A stretch of 26,302 nucleotides of DNA, taken from NCBI GenBank assembly GCA_035293845.1, contig DATGMB010000248.1, positions 1-26,302 of the forward strand, in the 5' to 3' direction. Below are positions 1 to 6,667 of the stretch, one piece after another. The first letter of the stretch is position 1. Each line of letters begins with the position of its first letter. A model generated the notes under the pieces. The model ran no database searches, had not been told where the DNA came from, and was given only the letters and a program-made list of their open reading frames with translations. A program made the translations under genes and the position numbers. Source of the stretch: DATGMB01 sp035293845 (GTDB lineage: Bacteria > Acidobacteriota > Terriglobia > Bryobacterales > Bryobacteraceae).

Positions 1-75
1 CGAGGAGCCCGTTTCCAGCCGCCGGACGGCGGCGATTTTCATCTCACGCGTGAACGTTCGTCGTGACAACCCCAT

Positions 76-107
76 GACACAATTCTCCATTCAATGGAAG
101 TTGTGTC
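76..107. other. Two-step hairpin, possible terminator or operator
   Basis: A 7-bp outer stem (GACACAA with TTGTGTC) encloses a small internal loop and a 5-bp inner stem (TCCAT with ATGGA) around a TCA triloop. Only a short TTA follows on the + strand, so it is not a textbook intrinsic terminator. It could end a gene lying left of the window or be a protein binding site. The structure is visible; the role is a guess. Confidence 0.35.
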
Positions 108-218
108 TTAACCGGTTGTCTCAAAAATCGGGACAAGTCCATCCTGAAGTTTTTAAGTCTCGCCCTTGTGGCTTAACCGAATAACCCTCAGTTTAACTCA
201 AAGTTTCGGGGGGACAGT

Positions 219-236
219 AGTGGCCGATCGGTCACT
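219..236. promoter_or_regulatory. 18-bp near-palindrome upstream of the ABC exporter
   Basis: Each 9-base half matches the reverse complement of the other at 8 of 9 positions, centred on the CCGATCGG core. ACAGT and ACTGT flank it slightly asymmetrically. It lies about 140 bp before the permease start, where a dimeric regulator could bind. No regulator family is recognised from the motif, and a chance palindrome is possible in high-GC DNA. Confidence 0.2.
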
Positions 237-375
237 GTTTCGCGAGGCCCCAGAATGGCAACAGGAAAACAGAAATTTCGAGACGGGCCGAAGCAGCCTT
301 GCCACAGGTGCATTCAGGTGCGAAACGCGCGTGGACGGTCTAAAATAGAACCTTGACTGCATTGGCTTACCGTTT

Positions 376-1140
376 ATGTGGCGTGGCGATTCCTTATACG
401 TCCTCCAAAACCTGGTCCTGAAGGATTTCCGGATTCGATATCGGAATATGTCCCTGGGTGTCCTGTGGTCCATTTTGAACCCGGTCGTCATGATGGGGGT
501 GCTGACGTTTGTGTTCACCCAGGTTTTCCCGAACCCGCAGATCCGGCACTTCTCGGTGTTTGTTCTCTGTGGACTGGTGCCCTATAATTTTTTTAGCCTC
601 GCCTGGATCACCGGAACGACTTCCGTTCTCGATAGCGCCTCTCTCGTCAAGAGGGTTCCCATGCCGCGCGAAATCGTGCCGATCGCGGCAGTGCTTTCCA
701 ACTGCCTGCATCTGTTGATCCAGATCTGCCTCCTGCTTGCGGCTGTTCTGGCATTTGGCGGGCATGTCAACGTGCAATGGCTCTGGCTGCCCGTGGTCTG
801 GTTGTTTGAGATCGTATTCGTCTGCGGTCTTTCACTGATTACCGCGACGCTCAACGTCTATGTTCGCGATACCCGCTATGTCGTGGAGTCCGCCAATACG
901 ATCCTGTTTTGGGTGGTTCCCATTTTTTACTCTTTCGAGATCATTCCTGCGCAATATTCCAGCGTGTACGAACTCAATCCCGTGGCCGCACTAATTCTCT
1001 GCCTGCGCCGCATTCTGCTAGCGGGCGTGGCGCCCCCCGCTTCCACTCTGCTCAAGTTGAGCCTGGTTTCGTTCCTCATGCTCCTGCTCGGATTTTGGGT
1101 GTTCCACCGCGGAAAAAACGCGTTTTACGAGCACATCTGA
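376..1140 (+). CDS. ABC-2 type polysaccharide export permease (Wzm/KpsM-like)
   Basis: Predicted inner-membrane permease of an ABC exporter for lipid-linked O-antigen, capsule or another cell-surface glycan. The 254 residues are the usual size for the ABC2_membrane family. The N-terminal cytoplasmic part contains the typical run LVLKDFRIRYRNMSLGVLWS, followed by about six hydrophobic segments: roughly residues 33-53, 60-85, 105-128, 138-160, 170-190 and 225-245. The ATG at 376 places this motif at the normal distance from the N-terminus, although no strong Shine-Dalgarno precedes it. The ATPase gene starts 1 bp after its stop, so the two are one operon. No glycosyltransferase or polymer gene is visible to identify the cargo; such genes may lie left of the window. 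The family call is secure, the substrate unknown. Confidence 0.9.
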   Translation: MWRGDSLYVLQNLVLKDFRIRYRNMSLGVLWSILNPVVMMGVLTFVFTQVFPNPQIRHFSVFVLCGLVPYNFFSLAWITGTTSVLDSASLVKRVPMPREIVPIAAVLSNCLHLLIQICLLLAAVLAFGGHVNVQWLWLPVVWLFEIVFVCGLSLITATLNVYVRDTRYVVESANTILFWVVPIFYSFEIIPAQYSSVYELNPVAALILCLRRILLAGVAPPASTLLKLSLVSFLMLLLGFWVFHRGKNAFYEHI

Positions 1141-1141
1141 C

Positions 1142-1885
1142 ATGCCGGCAGTTCAGTTTCAAAATGTCTCCAAACACTTCCGGCGGCACGCCGGGCAGAT
1201 GCTCCTGCGGGAGCGCATCGCCAACCTGTTGCGGCCCTCTCCCCGGGAGAAGTTTTATGCGCTCCGCGATGTCTCGTTTGCCGTTGATCACGGCGACAGT
1301 CTGGCGGTGATCGGCGGCAACGGGGCGGGCAAGAGCACCATGCTGAATATCGCCACAGGTCTGTGCTGCCCGAGCGAAGGTGAGGTTACCATCGATGGCC
1401 GTATCGCCGCGCTCCTGCAGCTCGGCTCTGGATTTCATCCGGACTTGACCGGCGCAGAAAACCTGGTCATCAACGCGTCTCTCTTGGGACTCAGCCGGGC
1501 CGAAGTCCGCCGGAGGTTCGATGAAATCGTCGAATTCGCGGGGATTGGCGAGTTCATCGATGAACCGCTCCGCACCTATTCGACGGGAATGACGATGCGG
1601 CTCGCGTTCTCGGTGGCGGTGAACGTGAACCCGGATATCCTGATCATCGATGAGGTCCTGGGCGTTGGTGACGAATCCTTTTTCGCAAAATGCCTGGACC
1701 GCGTCCTGCAATTCCGCCGCGATGGCAAGACGATTCTGTGCGTCTCGCACGCGCTGCCGACATTGGAAATGCTCTGCAACCAGGCGATCTGGCTGGACCA
1801 TGGGCGGCTCATCATGGCGGGCCCAACGAAGCGGATCGTGACAGCGTACCGAGAGGCATCGCAAGGACAGGTCGCAGCCACCTGA
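1142..1885 (+). CDS. ABC transporter ATPase for polysaccharide export (Wzt/KpsT-like)
   Basis: Nucleotide-binding subunit that powers the adjacent permease. All catalytic motifs are present: Walker A GGNGAGKS (residues 58-65), an ABC signature variant YSTGM near residues 146-150, Walker B ILIIDE (166-171) with the VLGVGDESF D-loop typical of this branch, and the switch His in CVSHA (200-204). The protein ends at 247 residues soon after the H-loop region. It therefore lacks the roughly 150-residue C-terminal carbohydrate-binding domain of E. coli O8/O9a Wzt and resembles KpsT, TagH or short Wzt forms. The ATG follows the permease stop after one base, consistent with translational coupling. Transcription then runs into a convergent gene after 115 bp with no clear terminator. 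Confidence 0.92.
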   Translation: MPAVQFQNVSKHFRRHAGQMLLRERIANLLRPSPREKFYALRDVSFAVDHGDSLAVIGGNGAGKSTMLNIATGLCCPSEGEVTIDGRIAALLQLGSGFHPDLTGAENLVINASLLGLSRAEVRRRFDEIVEFAGIGEFIDEPLRTYSTGMTMRLAFSVAVNVNPDILIIDEVLGVGDESFFAKCLDRVLQFRRDGKTILCVSHALPTLEMLCNQAIWLDHGRLIMAGPTKRIVTAYREASQGQVAAT

Positions 1886-2000
1886 TCTGGAGAGCCGCGG
1901 CGAGTCCTCACGCCCATCCCCGCGCAAAGATGACGGACCGTGTTGCCAGCTAAGCTTGCACGTTCGTCGGATCGGGCGCCTTCTGCTTTTGTTGCGGTGG

Positions 2001-5000
2001 CTAACGGGCCGGCCGCAGCAGGCGGCGCAGCTCCTCGGCGGCGGTCCGCTCGGGCTCGGCGCGAAAGGAGGTGCGGTACCACTTCTCCACTGCTTTCCGC
2101 TGCGTGTCGAAGTCCGGAAGATGGCGGCGCATGGAGTACGCACGGATTCTGGCTGCTGCCTCAGCCTCCTTCGCGGGTGCCGCGGATTCGCGATAGCAGA
2201 ACATCTCCAGAAAGTCCTGCAGGCGGTAATCGGGGTCGGCCGGAGCGCCGGTGCCCAACCGCTCCGGGTACTCGCGCGAACGCTCCAGTTCTTCCAACGC
2301 GCGTTCGTGCCTGCCCGCCTTCATGTCGACCATGGCTTGGCTCACCAGGCATTGGACAAACAGCTCGTGCACATCGCTTTGGCCCTCAAACGGCAGGATC
2401 GTCGCGTCAGCGAGCACGGCGTTGCAATCCTGGTAGCGGCCGCTAGCGCGGTAGGCATGCGCCGCCAGGACCTTGATGGCGTCCTGCGACGGGAATTCCG
2501 TTGCGGCCGCGATGGCCACGCCGAGCGCCTGCTCCTCGCTTCCGTGCTGCATGTAAAAATTCGCGAGGTGGTATGCGTTGCGCCAGTCCTTGCGGTCGAG
2601 GGCGTAGGCCCTCTCGAAGTCCTTCTGCGCCCGGACGGGGTCATCGGCCTCTTCGAGAAACGCCCGGGTGACGTACGCAGGCGCATAACCCGGGCGATCT
2701 CCGCAGGCTTCGAAGAGCTTCCGCGCATCATCTGTGCGCTGCATGCCCCAGTAGATCAGTCCCAGGTAGTAGGAGGGCTTCCAGTCGTCCGGCCGCGCCG
2801 CCGCGGCCCACTGGAATACCGGAATGGATTCTTCGCGGAAGGGAAACACCAGATAGGGCGAAATCGCGGAGGCCTTTTCCAGGATGCGCCGGCTCTCTAG
2901 CGGATCCCGCTCCCGCAGCAGCCAGGCCTGCCAGTAGCGCACGGTGGCCTGCTCCGGCGCCTCCTGGAGAACGCGCAGGGCATCGCCGTTGCGGCCAAGG
3001 TCCACGTAGTAAGCCGCGATCTCGAGATATGTCTCGTGCGGCAGCTCGTTACGGATCAGGGATTGGAAGTCCGCCAGAGCCTGCCGGCGCGGGTCAAGCA
3101 GGTATTCTTCGAAGCGCGCCAGATGGTTCAAAGGATCGATGTCGAGGATCCTCGCCAGGGTCTCGCGCGCCTGGGCAGGCTTGCGGAGGAGGCGATCGGC
3201 CGTGGCCAGCACCTGGAGCGTGCGCACGTTGTGAACATCGTAATCGAGCGATCGCCCCAGCAACTCCGCGGCGCGGCCGGGGTTTCCTTCGAGCAGCGCG
3301 ATGCAGCCGAGCTCGCTCAGCGCGCTGGCCCGGTAAGCCATCGACCGCGCCGCCCAGCCGAGCGCCTCTTTCGCGTCCACCAGATGGCCGGTCTTGCGGG
3401 CGAGGACTCCGTAGACGAAGTTCGCATCCGGGTCATACATGGCGAAGCCGAGGGCTTTGCGCGCATACTCCAGCGCCTTCCGGTACTCGCCCTGCCGCCC
3501 ATAGATCGCAGCGATTCGGGTGAGGGCGCGGATGTTGGAAGGATCGCGTTCCAGGCAGGAGAGATATTTGTGCAAAGCCGACCCATAGCGCCGTTCTCGC
3601 TCGTCCCGCGCAGCAGATTGATAGAGCCCTTCCGGGGTGTCCGGCGCGTAGTTGCGAAACGTGAGCGGCCGGCTCAGCACTCCGTCTTTCGGGTCGTCCG
3701 TGTACGTCAGCTTATCTCCAATTTCGATCCGCAGTTCGCCGCTCGGGACCGCTGCCGGCACCCGCTTCTCATAGACCTCCATTGGCTGCAACCGGATGCG
3801 GTCGGAGGCGATCTCGCGATTGCCGGCGCGGACGACGACGGTCTCGTCGACGGACTGAAGCGCGCAAAAGCTCAGCACGATGCCATCGCCGCTGTTGCGG
3901 ACGTTGAGCGCCCCGTACGGCGTCGCCTTGACCATCGGACCGGTCTCTTTGTAGGGGAAGAAGATCTCCGCCCAGCGATCGGTGGCGTAGGGGGCGAAAG
4001 AGCCGGTATCGCTCTGGTCCAGCAGCCGGCCGGTCTGATGCTCGAAATACTGGCCGTCGCGATCGGTCAGGAGGTTTTCCCAGATCGCCCCTTCCCGCGA
4101 TAGCGCCCAGTGGAAGAACTTCTGTCCGGGTACATCTTCGTGCGGCGCCCAGTGGCCGTAGCCGAAATCGGCATCGTGCCAGTAGCCTCCCGAGAAGTCG
4201 TTTTCTTTACCGGTGACGAAGTAGCTCCCATCCCGGCCATTGGTGTGGTTGCGGTAGAGCGCCAGGTTCTGCCCGCCGGCGCTGATCGGCCAGGGTTGGC
4301 TGGGTACCGCATAGTTATGCCCGATCCAGGCGGTACCGGGGAGCACCAGCTCAAGGTCGCTGCCAGCCTTTTCCGCTACGTTCATCCAGACGTAATAAGA
4401 CTGCTCGAACGGCTGCGCGTTATACCAGAGCGACCGGGCTTCGACGTAGGCCTTTTCCGGCGCGAGCCGATACTCGACGCGCCACTGCGTGCGGGACGGG
4501 AGGTCCATGGCGCCGACGATGCAACTGACGCTTCCATCCGGGTTGCGGCGGACCAGGTAGTCGACGGGAGTCGCCGTCGAAGGAGCGTGGCCCATGATCC
4601 CGAAATTCGCCTCGATCCCGCCCGACGTCCACGGTCCGCGCATCGCGATATTACGGAACTTCAGCACGTGGTTGTAGTAGACGAACTCCTTGCCGGTGCT
4701 CTTCTCGATGGCGCCGAGGAGCTTGCCGCCGACGCCCGGCAGGATAAACGCCTGGATGTAGCGATTTTCCAGGCGCACCACGTTCCAGGTGCGGTCCACG
4801 CCCGCGGATGCGTATTCGTCGAATTGGAAATACGGGTAGATTCTCTGCTGGACGCGCTGCCCGCCGGGGCGGGTTGGAGAAGGGTTCGGCCCGCCGAACG
4901 GATACGTCTTGATGACCTGCCGCTCTTCCTGAATCTCCGCCGGCTGAGCGGCAAGAGGCGCAGCCGCCGCCACCAGCAGCAGCACCGTCCAGCGCACTCT

Positions 5001-5006
5001 CTCCAT
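2001..5006 (-). CDS. Exported DUF5107 protein with C-terminal TPR repeats
   Basis: A 1001-residue protein with a cleavable signal peptide (basic start, hydrophobic core LLLVAAAAPLAA, likely cleavage near residue 20). The N-terminal half, to about residue 430, resembles DUF5107, a beta-sandwich related to galactose mutarotases; runs such as ENRYIQAFILPGVGGKLLGA and the Trp/His/Gly-rich FGYGHWAPHEDVPGQ stretch support this. From about residue 455 onward the sequence is a long series of TPR-like helical pairs, for example YGSALHKYLSCLERDPSNIR and the next repeat GEYRKALEYARKAL. The start is fixed by a strong GGGAGGTGG Shine-Dalgarno six bases before the ATG. DUF5107-TPR proteins are usually thought to act on or bind carbohydrate, but their reaction is not established. 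It follows the SEC-C gene on the same strand after 103 bp. Confidence 0.85.
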   Translation of the reverse strand: MERVRWTVLLLVAAAAPLAAQPAEIQEERQVIKTYPFGGPNPSPTRPGGQRVQQRIYPYFQFDEYASAGVDRTWNVVRLENRYIQAFILPGVGGKLLGAIEKSTGKEFVYYNHVLKFRNIAMRGPWTSGGIEANFGIMGHAPSTATPVDYLVRRNPDGSVSCIVGAMDLPSRTQWRVEYRLAPEKAYVEARSLWYNAQPFEQSYYVWMNVAEKAGSDLELVLPGTAWIGHNYAVPSQPWPISAGGQNLALYRNHTNGRDGSYFVTGKENDFSGGYWHDADFGYGHWAPHEDVPGQKFFHWALSREGAIWENLLTDRDGQYFEHQTGRLLDQSDTGSFAPYATDRWAEIFFPYKETGPMVKATPYGALNVRNSGDGIVLSFCALQSVDETVVVRAGNREIASDRIRLQPMEVYEKRVPAAVPSGELRIEIGDKLTYTDDPKDGVLSRPLTFRNYAPDTPEGLYQSAARDERERRYGSALHKYLSCLERDPSNIRALTRIAAIYGRQGEYRKALEYARKALGFAMYDPDANFVYGVLARKTGHLVDAKEALGWAARSMAYRASALSELGCIALLEGNPGRAAELLGRSLDYDVHNVRTLQVLATADRLLRKPAQARETLARILDIDPLNHLARFEEYLLDPRRQALADFQSLIRNELPHETYLEIAAYYVDLGRNGDALRVLQEAPEQATVRYWQAWLLRERDPLESRRILEKASAISPYLVFPFREESIPVFQWAAAARPDDWKPSYYLGLIYWGMQRTDDARKLFEACGDRPGYAPAYVTRAFLEEADDPVRAQKDFERAYALDRKDWRNAYHLANFYMQHGSEEQALGVAIAAATEFPSQDAIKVLAAHAYRASGRYQDCNAVLADATILPFEGQSDVHELFVQCLVSQAMVDMKAGRHERALEELERSREYPERLGTGAPADPDYRLQDFLEMFCYRESAAPAKEAEAAARIRAYSMRRHLPDFDTQRKAVEKWYRTSFRAEPERTAAEELRRLLRPAR

Positions 5007-5109
5007 GCATCCACCTCCCTGGGAACCGTGCCGCGGGGGCGGCGCGGCCTTTATTCAATGTACGCGAGGGCGAATCGATTCGCCCAGTCATAGCTGGCCA
5101 CGCTCCTCG

Positions 5110-6036
5110 CTACCTGCCGCAGCATTTCTTGTACTTCCTGCCGCTGCCGCACGGGCACTGCTCGTTGCGCCCGATCTTCGGCCCCTCGCGCTGGTAGGGT
5201 TCCGGGAAGCCGAGTTCCGGGGCAAACGGATCATAGGGATCCTCCGCGTCGTCGTACGGATTCTCGTGGGGCGCCAGTGGCTCATAGGGAGATTCCTCCT
5301 CCTGGAATCCATCCATCCAGCCCATATCGAGCTCCAGGTCATCGATCAGCCGGTGGCCGCGGCGCGGCAGATCTTCCATCGCGGTGTCGATTCCCTTTCT
5401 CAACGCGTCTTCGATGTCCTCCGGTGATATCTCGAAAGGATCGATCAGTTCCTGCTCGAATGCATCCAGGATCTGCTGTTTCACCTCGATAGGGCAGAGG
5501 TCGAGAGCGCTGTGCGCGAGGGAGGCCCAAATATGGCCTTCTTCGCGCGGCAGGGTCTCAAAGAGACGGGCGAGATACGCCATCACCTCGCCCCGCGTGC
5601 GCTCCCCCGTGGCGACGCCGGTGACCAGCGCGCTCAGCGCCGCGTCGCGGATCCATTCGTCGATGCCCGGGTCTTCCACCAGCGCCTTCAGTCCGGCTTC
5701 GTCCCCTCCGGCAACCGAAGCGAGAATGCTGCCAAGGTTTTGGCTAATCACGTCGCCCAGCAGGGCGTCCGCGATATCGTCAGGCAGCCGGCAGATTCGC
5801 AGCACCAACGGGTACGCCCGTGTATCGCGGAACTTCGCCAGCAGATACAGCGCGAACAGGTAATCGCAGCGCTGGTCCCCTTCGAGATACGGCGCCGGAT
5901 CGCCCGCCAGGCTCTCGAGGATGCCGAGCAGGCGCGGAGCGATCTCCTCCCGGCGCTTGATCGCCTGCGCGACAGCGGCCGTGGGGAACCGGCCTTCAAA
6001 CCGCTCCAGCTTTTTGAGGATCTCCTCGATCTGCAT
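5110..6036 (-). CDS. DUF1186 HEAT-like protein with C-terminal SEC-C zinc motif
   Basis: A 308-residue predicted cytoplasmic protein. Residues 1 to about 215 are an all-helical, HEAT-like region matching the DUF1186 pattern, with phrases such as GDQRCDYLFALYLLAKF and WASLAHSALDLCPIE. An acidic, Pro/Tyr-rich linker (roughly 235-285) follows. The end is a SEC-C motif, RNEQCPCGSGRKYKKCCG, the Cys-rich zinc-binding tail first known from SecA. The frame remains open upstream to 6138, but the ATG at 6036 begins the conserved helical region, and the upstream L,D-transpeptidase gene stops only 8 bp before it, implying translational coupling. Function is unknown; SEC-C motifs often mediate contact with ribosomes or other proteins. 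A different start is the main uncertainty. Confidence 0.85.
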   Translation of the reverse strand: MQIEEILKKLERFEGRFPTAAVAQAIKRREEIAPRLLGILESLAGDPAPYLEGDQRCDYLFALYLLAKFRDTRAYPLVLRICRLPDDIADALLGDVISQNLGSILASVAGGDEAGLKALVEDPGIDEWIRDAALSALVTGVATGERTRGEVMAYLARLFETLPREEGHIWASLAHSALDLCPIEVKQQILDAFEQELIDPFEISPEDIEDALRKGIDTAMEDLPRRGHRLIDDLELDMGWMDGFQEEESPYEPLAPHENPYDDAEDPYDPFAPELGFPEPYQREGPKIGRNEQCPCGSGRKYKKCCGR

Positions 6037-6044
6037 GGTGAATT

Positions 6045-6476
6045 TCAAGGATAAATCTCGATCGTGGTCCCATCGGCGACGAGGCCCCAGATTTCCTCGA
6101 TCTCCGCGTCCGTGACCGCAATGCAGCCTTGCGTCCAATCCGCCGCCGGATGGTCGACGCCCGGTTTGACGCCGTGGATCATGATATCGCCGCCGGGGTC
6201 GAGCCCGGCCTCTTCGGCGCGCGTGCGATCGCCCTCGTTGGGATAGGAGATGTGCAGCGCCAGGTGGTACTTGCTGCGCGGATTCCGGCGGTCGATGAGG
6301 TAGCGTCCTTCTGGCGTGCGCCCATCGCCTTCTGCGCGCTTATGGCCGGCCGGCTCGCGCCCGAGAGCGATCCGGTACTGCCGGACCACCGACTCGCCGC
6401 TCAACAGCAGCATTTCGCGGCGGCTCTTATAAACAATGACCCGATCGACGGTGAACACTCCACAGCGCGGCACCAT
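6045..6476 (-). CDS. Short L,D-transpeptidase (YkuD-domain) protein
   Basis: YkuD-family protein, predicted to act on peptidoglycan peptides or a similar amide. The diagnostic signature is present: a His in DIMIHGVK and the catalytic Cys in DWTQGCIAVTD, preceded by GDGRTPEGRY and LALHISYPN, which place it in the short branch often annotated as L,D-transpeptidase family protein. From the ATG at 6476 it has 143 residues, basically the YkuD domain alone, with no signal peptide. The frame is open to 6683 and contains a hydrophobic patch, so a longer membrane-anchored form is possible, but that would overlap the divergent nifJ start and Shine-Dalgarno. It is the first gene of a leftward unit with the DUF1186/SEC-C gene. 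Domain call secure; start uncertain. Confidence 0.85.
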   Translation of the reverse strand: MVPRCGVFTVDRVIVYKSRREMLLLSGESVVRQYRIALGREPAGHKRAEGDGRTPEGRYLIDRRNPRSKYHLALHISYPNEGDRTRAEEAGLDPGGDIMIHGVKPGVDHPAADWTQGCIAVTDAEIEEIWGLVADGTTIEIYP

Positions 6477-6655
6477 CTCATTGTACGGGGCGGACCGCCG
6501 GTCCGCCGCCGCTTCGGATGCCGGGCGGCGCAGTCCCGCACGCCCGCCTGACTGCCCCCCGTCCGCAGCCGCCCCGATACCCTCATTTGCGCCCTGGCTT
6601 TTCAGGATAAACAGGTCTAATAATATTGATAGTAGGTTACCCGATTCCGAATTCC

Positions 6656-6661
6656 AGGAGG
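6656..6661 (+). promoter_or_regulatory. Shine-Dalgarno fixing a TTG start of nifJ
   Basis: A perfect AGGAGG lies six bases before the TTG at 6668. In-frame alternatives are a TTG at 6626 with no such site and an ATG at 6686, which sits 24 bases away. The site favours the non-ATG start. An AT-rich stretch with TAATAT at 6621-6626 just upstream may hold the promoter, but no good -35 box is seen. Confidence 0.7.
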
Positions 6662-6667
6662 GGAGCG

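Larger units (their letters stand above)
1..375. other. Non-coding left edge of the window
   Basis: No convincing gene is seen here. The sequence is visibly richer in A/T than the genes that follow and holds short repeats of the type TTAACCG (near 108 and 174), a hairpin at 76-107 and a near-palindrome at 219-236. Short open frames in both directions (for example 166-348 on +) lack a Shine-Dalgarno and any recognisable protein pattern. The stretch probably contains the end of an upstream transcript and the promoter region of the ABC exporter genes. Confidence 0.5.

Noticed and set aside
166..348. Sixty-codon frame at the left edge
   Set aside because: No Shine-Dalgarno, no hydrophobic or conserved pattern, and it overlaps the palindromic candidate regulatory site.
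1886..2000. Intrinsic terminator between the convergent ABC ATPase and DUF5107 genes
   Set aside because: No stem followed by a T-run was found in either direction.
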